Assembly: GCA_964654945.1 (NCBI GenBank)
Contig: CAZZLN010000008.1
Coordinates: 1 to 42,724, forward strand
DNA from: HGM11788 sp964654945
Lineage (GTDB): Bacteria; Bacillota; Clostridia; Lachnospirales; CAG-274
DNA: 42,724 bases
Reading direction: 5' to 3'
The notes beneath the pieces were generated by a model, which had not been told where the DNA came from, searched no databases, and saw nothing but the letters and a program-made list of their open reading frames with translations. Within the stretch, counting starts at the first letter, position 1; every line of letters starts with the position of its first letter. Position numbers and translations under genes: made by a program. Positions 8,812-17,668 of this stretch are shown here, in pieces.

Positions 8812-8840
8812 TTGATTTTTGCGAATAATTTGTTTATACT
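8812..8840 (+). promoter_or_regulatory. Promoter of the ttcA-like / recombinase / permease operon
   Basis: TTGATT (8812-8817), a 17-bp spacer and TATACT (8835-8840) lie 42 bases before the start codon, back to back with the GNAT promoter. Confidence 0.7.
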
Positions 8841-8882
8841 ATATTTAATGAATAAGTGGAATAAAACAGAAAAGGTGATAAT

Positions 8883-9602
8883 ATGAAAATACAGCAGATG
8901 TTAAGTCTTGTACGCAGAGCTGTGCAGGATTATAATATGATAGAAGATGGAGATAGAATTGCAGTTGGTATTTCGGGAGGCAAGGACAGTCTTGCTTTGC
9001 TTATGAGTTTAAAGCATCTTCAAAGATTTTATCCAAAACATTTCAGCCTTGAAGCAATAACCGTTAATCTGGGATTTGACGGTATGGATTATTCTCCCAT
9101 ACATAAATTCTGTGATGACCTTGGTGTAAATTATAGTGTAGTTGATACTGATATAGGCGAAATTGTATTTGATGCAAGAAAAGAGAAAAATCCCTGTGCA
9201 TTGTGTGCAAAAATGAGAAAGGGAGCCTTAAATACAAAGGCTGATGAGCTTGGCTGCAATAAAATTGCTCTTGGTCACAATAGAGATGATGTTATTGAAA
9301 CATTTTTAATGGCACTTTTGTATGAGGGCAGAATTCACTGCTTTAGTCCCTATACATATCTTAGCAGAAGAAAAATTGTATCTATAAGACCTCTTATATA
9401 TGTTTCTGAAAAAGATGTTATAGGTTTTGCAAAAAAATATGAGCTGCCTATTGTTAAAAATAAATGCGGTGCAGACGGTAATACAAAAAGAGAAGAAATA
9501 AAACAGTTAATGAAAGAACTTGGCACAAGATATGACCATTTTGAAGAAAGAACATTTAATGCTGTTAAAAGGTCATATCTGGAGGGTTGGCATATTGAAT
9601 AA
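8883..9602 (+). CDS. TtcA-family tRNA 2-thiolation ATPase (PP-loop)
   Basis: Encodes 239 residues. It has the PP-loop SGGKDS (31-36), a CALC motif (Cys105, Cys108), a further KCGADGNTKRE segment near residue 196, and GHNRDDVIETF, as in TtcA and relatives that adenylate a tRNA base and replace oxygen with sulfur through a Cys-bound Fe-S cluster. TtcA itself makes 2-thiocytidine at position 32. The Gram-positive members are less well characterised, so the exact base is inferred. Start is ATG with a weak AAAGGTG site. The recombinase follows after 12 bases. Confidence 0.85.
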   Translation: MKIQQMLSLVRRAVQDYNMIEDGDRIAVGISGGKDSLALLMSLKHLQRFYPKHFSLEAITVNLGFDGMDYSPIHKFCDDLGVNYSVVDTDIGEIVFDARKEKNPCALCAKMRKGALNTKADELGCNKIALGHNRDDVIETFLMALLYEGRIHCFSPYTYLSRRKIVSIRPLIYVSEKDVIGFAKKYELPIVKNKCGADGNTKREEIKQLMKELGTRYDHFEERTFNAVKRSYLEGWHIE

Positions 9603-9614
9603 AGGGTTGATTTA

Positions 9615-10670
9615 ATGAGCTACAGAGAAGAAGAAGATAAAAGAGCATTGGCTCTTTTAAAAGAAGTTAAAAAGGAGCTTCCTGAATTTACTGATGAATT
9701 TTTTATTGCGAAAAATGAGCTTGCAGCAAAAACAAGACTTGGATACGCAAGGGATTTAAAGGTGTTTTTTAGCTTTCTCTATGATGAGGTAAAAATATTT
9801 GAGGGCAAAACTGCTGAAACATTTACTATTAAAGATCTTGAAAATGTAAAGGCAATTCATATAAGACAATTTTTAGCCTACCTAGATTTTTATGTTAATG
9901 AGGACGGAACAAAAGAGCTGACAAATCATAAAGAGGCAAAATCCAGAAAGCTTGCTGCCATAAGAGGACTTTTTAAATATTTTTACAGAGAAGAAAAAAT
10001 AAGTGCAAATCCTGCTGAAATTGTTGAAACACCATCTAAGAAAAAGGACAAGGCAATAATCCGTCTTGAGCCTGATGAAACTGCAAAGCTTCTTGATTTT
10101 GTTGAAAGCGGTCAGGGACTTACAAAAAGACAGCAGAAATATCATTCTCTTAATGTAAAACGTGATGTAGCTATTATGACAGTGTTTCTTGGCTGCGGAC
10201 TCAGAGTTTCCGAATGTGTTGGAATTGATATAAAAGATATTGATTTTAACATAAACGGTATAAAAGTCAACCGAAAGGGAAATAAAACTATGGTAATCTA
10301 TTTTGGTGACGAGGTTGAAAAGGCTCTTAGAGAATATCTTGAAGTCAGAAAAAATATTGAGCCTGTTGAGGGCAATGAAGATGCACTGTTTTTGTCTATG
10401 CAGAAAAAGAGAATTGGGGTAAGAGCTGTTCAGCAGCTTGTTAAAAAATATAAGGAGCAGGTTGTTCCCCTTAAAAAAATATCACCCCATAAGCTTAGAA
10501 GTACTTATGGCACAACATTATATCAGGAAACTAACGATATATATTTAGTTGCAGCAGTTCTTGGGCATAATGATGTTAATACAACTAAAAAATATTATGC
10601 AGATATGAGTGATGAGTACAGAAGAAAGGCGGCAAATGCAGTCAAATTAAGAGAAGATGACGAAAATTAA
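9615..10670 (+). CDS. Tyrosine recombinase (XerC/XerD-like)
   Basis: Encodes 351 residues, longer than the usual 295-305 of XerC/D because of an extended N-terminus and inter-domain region. The SAM-like DNA-binding domain is about 30-130. The catalytic set is complete: Arg197 in CGLRVSE, Lys221 or 224 in NRKGNK, His292 and Arg295 in HKLRST, His318 in LGHND, and Tyr327 (nine residues after that His, as in XerC). These enzymes cut and rejoin DNA, for instance to resolve chromosome dimers. No att sites or phage genes are nearby and it sits in a housekeeping operon, so a Xer role is likelier than a mobile integrase. The end overlaps the next gene by 14 bases. Confidence 0.88.
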   Translation: MSYREEEDKRALALLKEVKKELPEFTDEFFIAKNELAAKTRLGYARDLKVFFSFLYDEVKIFEGKTAETFTIKDLENVKAIHIRQFLAYLDFYVNEDGTKELTNHKEAKSRKLAAIRGLFKYFYREEKISANPAEIVETPSKKKDKAIIRLEPDETAKLLDFVESGQGLTKRQQKYHSLNVKRDVAIMTVFLGCGLRVSECVGIDIKDIDFNINGIKVNRKGNKTMVIYFGDEVEKALREYLEVRKNIEPVEGNEDALFLSMQKKRIGVRAVQQLVKKYKEQVVPLKKISPHKLRSTYGTTLYQETNDIYLVAAVLGHNDVNTTKKYYADMSDEYRRKAANAVKLREDDEN

Positions 10671-11985
10671 AAGTGAAATATTAGCAGGGATAACAAATTA
10701 TTTTACAGTTATATATATTGTCATGCTTGTGCCTGAGGTACTTATTGAGTGTTTTCCTTATGGGGTTGACGAGTTTGGCGAGGTGACAGCTATGGGAGCA
10801 GATACTCTTGTGTCACTTACAACAATTTCATTTATTGTAGCAGGCATATCCTCTGTCATAGTGGGACTTTTTGTGAATTTACCCATAATTCAAGGACCAA
10901 GCCTTGGTATAGCTGCATTTGTGACCTACACTATATGTAATGGCTTTGGCTACACTTATTCACAGGCATTAGCTATAGTTATGTTATCTGCAATTGTATT
11001 TTTTGTGCTTTCGGCAACAGGTGCAGAAGAAAAAATACACAGTATAATCCCCCATAATATAAAATATGCGGTTTGCGGCGGAATAGGTCTTTATATTATA
11101 TTTAACGGACTTATAAAGGCTCATATTATTGAATATTCAAATAACGGCTTTGTTTTTTTTGACATTTCAAATATAAGTGATTATGGCACATTAAGTGCTT
11201 TTCTTGCTATAATTGGTTTAATTTTTATAATTATACTTTTAAAATATCATATTCATGCTGCAATATTTATTGGCAAAATTGCCTGTATAATTGCAGCAAT
11301 ACCCTTGGGACTTATTCATTTTGAAAATACAGGCTTTAAGTATATCATTGATATTTCTGAATTTGTTTTTAATATGGATTTTAACGGACTTATCGGTGAG
11401 GACAGATTTAGAAGTGTTTTAACAATTATTGTTATTGTTTTTTCAATATGTATAATGGATATTTTTGAAACTGTTTCAGTTCATATAGCTATGAATACCT
11501 TTGTAGATAAAAAACACAAGGTTACAGGTATTCTTGAAGCCGACGCAGTTACAACTGCTGTTGGTGTGTTTATGGGTATGACTAATGTTTCAACTTATGC
11601 TGAAAGCACTGCCGGAATTATTGAGGGCGGCAGAACAGGAATTACAGCAATTGTTACAGGTATTCTTTTTTTGCTTTCTGTTCCCTTTGCACCTTTTATG
11701 AGTCTTGTGCCTTCAGCAGCTACTGCCACAACACTTATTGCTGCCGGGGTAATGATGACAGGTGCAGTAAAACAAATTGATTTTAATGATTTCCATGAAG
11801 CAGTGCCTGCAATTTTTACTATGATACTTATGCCGTTTACAAACAGTATTATTATCGGTGTAGCAGCAGGCATTATTTTGTATGTTCTTATTCATATATT
11901 TATGCCAAAAACAGAGAAATTTAATATTTCTTTGGCTATTTTGGCTGTTTTGTTCGTAATTATGCTTTATTTCTTGCCAAAATAA
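10657..11985 (+). CDS. NCS2-family purine permease (guanine/hypoxanthine type)
   Basis: Encodes 442 residues with about 11-13 hydrophobic membrane spans. The opening EILAGITNYFTVIYIVMLVP, the QGPSLGIAAFVTYTI segment and TTAVGVFMGMTNVSTYAESTAG fit the AzgA/PbuG branch of NCS2 proton-coupled nucleobase importers, which carry adenine, guanine and hypoxanthine. The exact substrate is not determinable. Translation is probably coupled to the recombinase gene (14-base overlap). The last codons form one arm of the terminator. Confidence 0.88.
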   Translation: MTKIKSEILAGITNYFTVIYIVMLVPEVLIECFPYGVDEFGEVTAMGADTLVSLTTISFIVAGISSVIVGLFVNLPIIQGPSLGIAAFVTYTICNGFGYTYSQALAIVMLSAIVFFVLSATGAEEKIHSIIPHNIKYAVCGGIGLYIIFNGLIKAHIIEYSNNGFVFFDISNISDYGTLSAFLAIIGLIFIIILLKYHIHAAIFIGKIACIIAAIPLGLIHFENTGFKYIIDISEFVFNMDFNGLIGEDRFRSVLTIIVIVFSICIMDIFETVSVHIAMNTFVDKKHKVTGILEADAVTTAVGVFMGMTNVSTYAESTAGIIEGGRTGITAIVTGILFLLSVPFAPFMSLVPSAATATTLIAAGVMMTGAVKQIDFNDFHEAVPAIFTMILMPFTNSIIIGVAAGIILYVLIHIFMPKTEKFNISLAILAVLFVIMLYFLPK

Positions 11986-12001
11986 AAGCATAATTTTTTT
12001 T
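11959..12001 (+). terminator. Terminator overlapping the permease stop codon
   Basis: ATTATGCTTT (11959-11968) pairs fully with AAAGCATAAT (11985-11994), followed by eight T. The first arm is coding sequence and the stop codon TAA (11983-11985) reaches the foot of the second arm. Confidence 0.8.
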
Positions 12002-12060
12002 ATTCACCATATATTTATTATCAGACTAATAAAAAATATTTTTTAAAGGGTGAATTACAT

Positions 12061-12426
12061 ATGAGTAAAAAGTATTATTCAAACAGACATAAGAAATACA
12101 ACAAAAAATCACAAAATACAAAAACAACATTTATGCTGAGATTAAATTTATCTCTTGGCATAGCAATTATTGCAATAGGAATTTATAAGCTTAACAATGA
12201 TATTAGCAGAAGTTTCTTAGATAAATATAAAAATCTTGCTTCAGAAAATATTTCATTTTCACAGCTTAGTAATACAATAAATGCAATTTCAGATTTTGGT
12301 AAAAATGTAAGCACATTTGCATATAGTGATGATGATTCCATAACTCTTGATGAAAGTATTATTGAATATATAAATAATATTGAAGATACATACACCTTAA
12401 ACAATACTCCCGCTGTTTCTCCCTAG
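12061..12426 (+). CDS. spoIVFA: SpoIVFA-like protein, N-terminal part before a frameshift
   Basis: Encodes 121 residues: a basic N-terminus, one membrane segment (about 24-44), and an extracytoplasmic spacer ending TPAVSP before TAG at 12424. The downstream frame continues without a gap into an M23/LytM domain, and spoIVFB follows, so this is the front half of SpoIVFA. In Bacillus that protein holds and regulates SpoIVFB in the forespore outer membrane during sigma-K activation. RBS region: AAAGGGTG before ATG. The stop is either a real lesion, a read error, or a programmed +1 slip at CCC-TAG-C. Confidence 0.8.
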   Translation: MSKKYYSNRHKKYNKKSQNTKTTFMLRLNLSLGIAIIAIGIYKLNNDISRSFLDKYKNLASENISFSQLSNTINAISDFGKNVSTFAYSDDDSITLDESIIEYINNIEDTYTLNNTPAVSP

Positions 12427-12823
12427 CTATGATAAGTGGCTTGACCCTGTTGAAAATGGAATTATTACATCTTTGTGTGGCAGCAGAACCAGTCCCATAT
12501 CAGGCAAAAATGAGGTACACAAGGGTATTGATATAGGTGTGCCTGTTAATACTGAAGTGGTTGCAGTTAAATCAGGTGAGGTAACAAAAACAGGCTATTC
12601 AGAAAGCTATGGTAATTATATAGGGTATAAAACCTATGATGGCTATGATGTTTTTTATGCTCATCTTAACAAGGTCAGTGTGGCTGCAGGTGATGTTGTG
12701 GAACAGGGTCAGACTGTTGCATATTCAGGAAACACAGGATATTCAACAGGTCCTCACCTACATTATGAAATAGAATACAATAACCAAATGATAAATCCTG
12801 TAGAATATGTTTCTATGAATTAA
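12425..12823 (+). CDS. spoIVFA: SpoIVFA-like protein, M23/LytM C-terminal part (+1 frame)
   Basis: After a +1 shift at 12424 the frame reads SYDKWLDPVENGIITSLCG and on through a complete M23 (LytM) domain of about 120 residues: HKGIDIG (HxxxD), YAHLNK, and GPHLHYEIE (HxH). All metal-binding and catalytic positions of active M23 endopeptidases are present. There is no credible independent start: the first in-frame TTG at 12473 lies inside the domain and has no ribosome binding site. This half therefore depends on frameshifting, or belongs to a pseudogene or a sequencing error. spoIVFB starts 15 bases after its stop. Confidence 0.8.
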   Translation, partial: SYDKWLDPVENGIITSLCGSRTSPISGKNEVHKGIDIGVPVNTEVVAVKSGEVTKTGYSESYGNYIGYKTYDGYDVFYAHLNKVSVAAGDVVEQGQTVAYSGNTGYSTGPHLHYEIEYNNQMINPVEYVSMN

Positions 12824-12838
12824 TAAAAGAGGTTATGT

Positions 12839-13645
12839 ATGAAAATAAAAATCATAGATTTTATTATTAATATAAAAATTTCATTTTTTGTTTTACTTAT
12901 GTTAATGATTGCCCTTAATTTATTGGGGCAATTTTTTATTTTGCTTATACTTGTCACACTTCACGAGCTTTGTCATATTCTGACTGCAAAATTTTATGGG
13001 GCAGGCTGTAAAGAGATTGTTATAACTCCTGTTGGATTTTGTGCAAAAATTAATATTGACGATTTAAGCTTTTTTCAGAAGCTTGCAGTTTTATTTTCAG
13101 GACCTGTTTTTAATATAGCTTTTGGACTCATTACCGGAAGTATGACAAGTATTCTTATTGGCTTATTCAATTTATTGCCTGCTTATCCCTTAGACGGAGG
13201 ACGAATAATGAATTATACTATGGGTTATATTCTTGGAACATTAAGGGCCAACAGATATGTTGTTTCCATAAGCGTAGGTGTCTGCTATGTGCTTTTGGCA
13301 GCAGGAATAATTCAGCTTTCTCTGTTTTACTGTAATTTTTCAATATTGGCAATAGCATTTTTTCTGCTTAATATAAATAAAAAAGAATCTCAAGCACTTA
13401 CCTACAGCTTTTATAAATCACTTATACACAAGCCTAATAACAAAGCTCTTAAAGTACGCAATGTAATGGTTAATAAAAACACTAATCTTAAAACCGTTAT
13501 ATATCGTTTATGCACTGATTATTATACTGTGTTCTATGTTCGTGACGGTGATATTGTAGGCTATGTAAGTGAGGATAAATTGCAGAATTTTATAATAAAA
13601 AACGGCATTTCCTATAATATAATTGATGTACTTAAAAATTTGTGA
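12839..13645 (+). CDS. spoIVFB: Site-2 (M50) intramembrane protease SpoIVFB
   Basis: Encodes 268 residues (Bacillus form 288). HELCH (His42, Glu43, His46) is the zinc motif in a membrane helix, and NLLPAYPLDGGR (from residue 111; Asp119) supplies the third ligand. Several further membrane segments follow, then a soluble C-terminal region (about 200-268) ending in a CBS-like stretch (RNVMVN, DGDIVGYVSEDKL), as in SpoIVFB, where CBS senses ATP. It would cleave pro-sigma-K in the mother cell. Pairing with the SpoIVFA-like gene supports the call and implies an endospore-forming ancestry. Confidence 0.92.
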   Translation: MKIKIIDFIINIKISFFVLLMLMIALNLLGQFFILLILVTLHELCHILTAKFYGAGCKEIVITPVGFCAKINIDDLSFFQKLAVLFSGPVFNIAFGLITGSMTSILIGLFNLLPAYPLDGGRIMNYTMGYILGTLRANRYVVSISVGVCYVLLAAGIIQLSLFYCNFSILAIAFFLLNINKKESQALTYSFYKSLIHKPNNKALKVRNVMVNKNTNLKTVIYRLCTDYYTVFYVRDGDIVGYVSEDKLQNFIIKNGISYNIIDVLKNL

Positions 13646-13683
13646 TAAAATATAAATAATACTGTGTATATACGGAGGATAAA

Positions 13684-15516
13684 ATGTTAAAAGAATTACT
13701 GTTACAGGTTGAAAAACCGGGAAGATATATAGGAAACGAAGCAAATATGACAGTCAAAAATCCTGATGATGTTGATATACGTTTTGCTTTTTGTTTTCCT
13801 GATGTTTATGAAGTGGGTATGAGCCATTTAGGCTTGCAGATTTTATATTTTTTCTTAAACAGGAGAGAGGACACCTATTGCGAAAGAGTGTTTGCTCCAT
13901 GGTATGATATGGAGGAAAAAATGAGAGAAAATAATATTCCTCTTTTTGCTCTTGAAACAGGAGATAAAATTAAAAATTTTGATTTTGTCGGCTTTACACT
14001 TCAATATGAAATGAGCTACACAAATATTATAAATATGCTTGATTTGGCAGGCATACCAATATGGTCAAAGGACAGAACAGAAGCTGATCCTATTGTAATT
14101 GCAGGCGGTCCCTGTGCCTACAATCCTGAACCGTTAGCTGACATTATAGATATATTCTATATAGGCGAGGGTGAGGTAAGCTATGACGAATTTCTTGATT
14201 TATACAGAGAACATAAAAAATCAGGGGGAACAAAAGAGAAATTTTTTGAAAAGGCTCTTAAAATAGAGGGCATATATATTCCCAAATTTTATGATGTGGA
14301 ATATAAGAAAAATGGTGAAATTGCATCTTTTACTCCAAACCATATTGATGCTCCAAAGACTATTCGTAAGGTTATTGTAAAGGATATGAATAAGGTGTAT
14401 TATCCTGATAAGCAGCTTGTGCCTATGATTGAAACAGTACACGACAGGGTTACTCTTGAGGTGTTCAGAGGCTGTATAAGAGGTTGTCGTTTTTGTCAGG
14501 CAGGCTATGTTTACAGACCTGTAAGAGAAAAGGGAAGTGAAAGACTTTTAGAGCTTGCAAATTCTCTTATTGAAACATCAGGTCATGAGGAAATAAGTCT
14601 TACAAGTCTTTCAACAGGTGATTACAGAGAGTTTAAAAATCTTGCAGAAAACTTAATTGAAAGATATGCTGATGAAAATATAAGCATATCTCTGCCGTCA
14701 TTAAGAGTAGATGCTTTTTCTCTTGACTTAATGAAAAAGGTTCAGGAGGTCAGAAAATCAGGACTTACATTTGCTGCTGAGGCAGGCACACAAAGACTTC
14801 GTAATGTCATAAACAAGGGCATTACCGAAGAAGAAATATTAAAAGGCTGTGCTTTGGCATTTAATGGAGGCTGGAACAGAGTTAAGCTGTATTTTATGGT
14901 TGGATTGCCTACTGAAACAGAAGAAGATTTGCAGGGCATTGTTGACCTTTCAAATGCAATTGTTGAAAAATTTTTTGAAATTCCAAAAGAAGAAAGAAAG
15001 GGCAGACCTATTTCTGTTGTTGCAAGCTCATCATGTTTTGTGCCAAAGGCTTTTACGCCTTTTCAGTGGATACCTCAGTGTACTGTTGAGGAATTTATGG
15101 AGAAAACAAAATATGTTAAAACCCATATGACAAGAAAACAGGTAAAATATAACTATCATGAAGCTCAGCTAAGCTCTCTTGAAGGTGTTATTGCAAGAGG
15201 TGACAGAAAAGTCGGTAAGGCTATAGTAAGAGCTTGGGAGCTTGGTGCAAAATTTGACAGTTGGAATGAGCATTTTAAATATGACCTATGGCTTCAGGCA
15301 TTTGAGGATACAGGTGTGGACAAGTCTTTTTATGCAAACAGACAGAGAAGCTATGATGAAATTCTTCCTTGGGACCATATTTCAATTGGTGTAAGCAAGA
15401 GATTTTTTATAAATGAAATGGAAAAGGCAAAAAGGGGAGAAATAACAAAAAATTGCAGAACAGAGTGTGCCATGTGCGGTGCAAGGTGTTTTGGAGGAGG
15501 TGTCTGTTTTGAATAA
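13684..15516 (+). CDS. TIGR03960-family B12-binding radical SAM protein
   Basis: Encodes 610 residues. The N-terminal part (about 1-180) has the YEVGMSHLGLQILY and AGGPCAYNPEPLAD segments of the B12-binding-like domain of this family. The radical SAM core carries CIRGCRFC (Cys264, 268, 271), which binds the 4Fe-4S cluster that cleaves S-adenosylmethionine. The C-terminus is Cys-rich (CRTECAMCGARCFGGGVC). The family regularly precedes a TIGR03936 protein and RNase G, exactly as here, which suggests an RNA- or ribosome-related modification; the reaction is not established. Overlaps the next gene by 8 bases. Confidence 0.93.
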   Translation: MLKELLLQVEKPGRYIGNEANMTVKNPDDVDIRFAFCFPDVYEVGMSHLGLQILYFFLNRREDTYCERVFAPWYDMEEKMRENNIPLFALETGDKIKNFDFVGFTLQYEMSYTNIINMLDLAGIPIWSKDRTEADPIVIAGGPCAYNPEPLADIIDIFYIGEGEVSYDEFLDLYREHKKSGGTKEKFFEKALKIEGIYIPKFYDVEYKKNGEIASFTPNHIDAPKTIRKVIVKDMNKVYYPDKQLVPMIETVHDRVTLEVFRGCIRGCRFCQAGYVYRPVREKGSERLLELANSLIETSGHEEISLTSLSTGDYREFKNLAENLIERYADENISISLPSLRVDAFSLDLMKKVQEVRKSGLTFAAEAGTQRLRNVINKGITEEEILKGCALAFNGGWNRVKLYFMVGLPTETEEDLQGIVDLSNAIVEKFFEIPKEERKGRPISVVASSSCFVPKAFTPFQWIPQCTVEEFMEKTKYVKTHMTRKQVKYNYHEAQLSSLEGVIARGDRKVGKAIVRAWELGAKFDSWNEHFKYDLWLQAFEDTGVDKSFYANRQRSYDEILPWDHISIGVSKRFFINEMEKAKRGEITKNCRTECAMCGARCFGGGVCFE

Positions 15517-16180
15517 TAACATTAAATATAGAATTAAATTTACAAAAACAGACAATATGATATTTATAGGGCACCTTGACCTTTTAAAATTCTTTCAGAG
15601 AACAATCAAAAGAGCAAAACTGCCTGTTGCCTATTCTCTTGGATTTAATCCTCATCAGCTTATAACCTTTGCCATTCCCTTATCTCTTGGTATGTCAAGT
15701 GCAGGAGAGTATTTTGATGTGCAATTTACAAATGAAATGGACTGTAATGAAATCGTTGAAAGATTTAATATGGCTGTTCCGAAGGGTATAAAAATTCTTT
15801 CAGCAAGAAAGCTTAGGGAGGGTGAAAAAACCTGTGCGGCAGCAGTCGAGGCAGGAACATATAAAATTACGCTTCCAAAAAATTATGAAAACCTAAAACC
15901 TGCAATAGAAAATTTACTTTCATCAGAAGAAATAAATATTGAAAGAACAGTGAAGAAAAAAACTAAAATCACAAATATTCGACCACTTATTTACAGCATC
16001 AGTGCTGATGAAAATGTAATTTATGCAACAGTTGCAACGGGTTCACAGAAAAATCTTAAAATAGAAATACTTATTGAATATATTTATAAAATTATAGGTG
16101 AGGAATATCTGCCTTATAAAACCGATATTGAAAGACAAGAGCTTTATACTATAGAAAAGGGTGAGTTTAAGCCATTATGA
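15509..16180 (+). CDS. TIGR03936-family radical-SAM-associated protein (DUF2344)
   Basis: Encodes 223 residues from a TTG at 15509, chosen because GGAGGAGG (15493-15500) lies 8 bases before it; the ATG at 15467 is deep in the previous gene with no such site. The protein opens YRIKFTKTDNMIFIGHLDLLKFFQRTIKRA and has LGFNPH, typical of DUF2344. In many bacteria it is fused to, or encoded directly after, the TIGR03960 radical SAM enzyme. No catalytic motif is known; a substrate-binding partner role is inferred. It shares an ATGA overlap with the RNase G gene. Confidence 0.87.
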   Translation: MNNNIKYRIKFTKTDNMIFIGHLDLLKFFQRTIKRAKLPVAYSLGFNPHQLITFAIPLSLGMSSAGEYFDVQFTNEMDCNEIVERFNMAVPKGIKILSARKLREGEKTCAAAVEAGTYKITLPKNYENLKPAIENLLSSEEINIERTVKKKTKITNIRPLIYSISADENVIYATVATGSQKNLKIEILIEYIYKIIGEEYLPYKTDIERQELYTIEKGEFKPL

Positions 16181-17502
16181 AAAGAATATATGTAGATTGC
16201 CTTTCACAATACTATAGAGCTGCTCTTACAGAGGATGGTGTTTTGACAGAGCTTATATATCAGGATAAAGAAGATGAAATTTCTGTAGGAGATATATACG
16301 TGGGCAGAATAGAAAAGGTATTGCCAAGCGGTATAGCATTTGTAAATATAGGCAGAGATAAACCTGTGTTTTTGCAGAGAGATGATTTAAAATGCAGCAG
16401 AGAGCTTATTGTTCAGATTGAAAAAGAAGCTGTAAATGAAAAATGTGCTGTGGCAACTGATAAAATAAGCCTTAACGGGAAATATTCCGTTGTTATTTAT
16501 AACGATAGCGGTGTGGGAGTTTCAAAGAAAATTTGTGACAGTGAAAAAAGAGAATTACTAAAAAATGTGGGAGAAAAATACAAAGATAATAATATAGGAA
16601 TTATTCTCAGAACAAACTGTGAAAATGCAGATATTGATGAAATAGAAAATGAAATTTCTGCTCTTAAAGTGGAGCTTATTAAGATTATGGAAAAAGGACA
16701 GTTTGTAAAAGCACCTTATCTTTTAAAAAGAGAAGCAGATATAATTTCAAAAACTGTCAGAGATTTAATAACTGCTGATTGTGACAAGGTTATTATAAAT
16801 GCGGATGTTCCCCTTGATTATGCTGCTGAAATTTATAAGGGCTCATCACCTATTTTTAATTATTTTGGGATTGAAAGCCAGATAGAAAAGCTTTTTCATA
16901 AAAAAATATGGCTTAAAAGCGGAGGCTATATTGTTATAGATGAAACTGAAGCTATGACCGTTATTGATGTAAACAGCGGAAAGGCTATAGATGAAAAAAA
17001 TTTCATAAAAATAAATGAGGAGGCTGCAATGGAGTCTGCAAGACAGATAAGGCTTAGAAATTTATCAGGTATGATTATAATTGATTTTATAAATATTAAA
17101 GACGGAAATACACAGATTTATGATGCCCTTAAAAAATATCTTTCACTTGACAGAGTAAAAACCCATATTGTAGGTATGACAGAGCTTGGACTTATGCAGA
17201 TTACAAGACAGAAAAAACGCAAACCACTGTCTAAATATATTACACATAAATGTTCTTGCTGTGATGGTACAGGCTATGTTAAAAGCATAAACTATATATG
17301 TGAAAAAATAGTTAATGAAGTTGCTGATATATTTTCATCAACAATATACAACTGTGTTGAAATATCTTCATCTGACCCTGTAATTAAAATGCTTAAAGAC
17401 AGTGTTGAGGGACTTAAAAACAGATTTGACAAACAGATTGTTTTAAAGATTATATCTACATCAAGATTTGACTATTACATCATTAAAAAAAGGAAAATAT
17501 AG
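16177..17502 (+). CDS. rng: Ribonuclease G/E family endoribonuclease
   Basis: Encodes 441 residues, about the length of RNase G and lacking the long C-terminal scaffold of RNase E. An S1-like domain (about 35-110, with GDIYVGRIEKVLPSGIAFV) precedes the catalytic part, where MTVIDVNSGKA (Asp264) and IIIDFINIKD (Asp303) supply the metal-binding aspartates. The Zn-link region follows as CSCCDGTGYV. It cleaves single-stranded RNA at 5'-monophosphate ends and matures 16S rRNA. Start overlaps the upstream stop (ATGA). The usual next genes, rplU-rpmA, are not here. Confidence 0.93.
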   Translation: MKRIYVDCLSQYYRAALTEDGVLTELIYQDKEDEISVGDIYVGRIEKVLPSGIAFVNIGRDKPVFLQRDDLKCSRELIVQIEKEAVNEKCAVATDKISLNGKYSVVIYNDSGVGVSKKICDSEKRELLKNVGEKYKDNNIGIILRTNCENADIDEIENEISALKVELIKIMEKGQFVKAPYLLKREADIISKTVRDLITADCDKVIINADVPLDYAAEIYKGSSPIFNYFGIESQIEKLFHKKIWLKSGGYIVIDETEAMTVIDVNSGKAIDEKNFIKINEEAAMESARQIRLRNLSGMIIIDFINIKDGNTQIYDALKKYLSLDRVKTHIVGMTELGLMQITRQKKRKPLSKYITHKCSCCDGTGYVKSINYICEKIVNEVADIFSSTIYNCVEISSSDPVIKMLKDSVEGLKNRFDKQIVLKIISTSRFDYYIIKKRKI

Positions 17503-17553
17503 TTATAAATTGTAATTTATTGCTGAATTTTAGGTTAAATGATGGTATTGTAC

Positions 17554-17582
17554 TTGACAATTATATTAAAAAGTAATAAAAT
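17554..17582 (+). promoter_or_regulatory. Promoter of rny
   Basis: TTGACA (17554-17559), a 17-bp spacer and TAAAAT (17577-17582). The predicted leader is about 115 bases. Confidence 0.82.
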
Positions 17583-17593
17583 AATTAAGGAAG

Positions 17594-17668
17594 TTCTTGC
17601 GTTAAGGTGCATTAATACGCAGAATTTTCAATATTTTTTGTAAAAGTCATTTACTATGTGTGGCTTTT
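17594..17668 (+). promoter_or_regulatory. Two hairpins in the rny leader
   Basis: Hairpin 1 pairs TTCTTGCG with CGCAGAA (17594-17624) with small bulges and is followed by a T-rich stretch. Hairpin 2 pairs AAAAGTCA with TGGCTTTT (17642-17668, one G-T pair). Both lie between promoter and RBS and could be attenuation or stability elements; this is inference only. Confidence 0.4.

Noticed and set aside
9615..10670. Tyrosine recombinase as the integrase of a mobile element
   Set aside because: No flanking att-like direct repeats, tRNA gene or phage/ICE genes are visible, and the gene is in an operon with housekeeping neighbours.
12473..12823. Separate M23 peptidase gene starting at TTG 12473
   Set aside because: The frame is open further upstream, the TTG lies inside the LytM domain and has no ribosome binding site; it is the second half of spoIVFA.
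15467..16180. ATG at 15467 as start of the TIGR03936 gene
   Set aside because: It lacks a ribosome binding site and adds 14 residues unlike the family; TTG at 15509 follows GGAGGAGG and gives the normal N-terminus.
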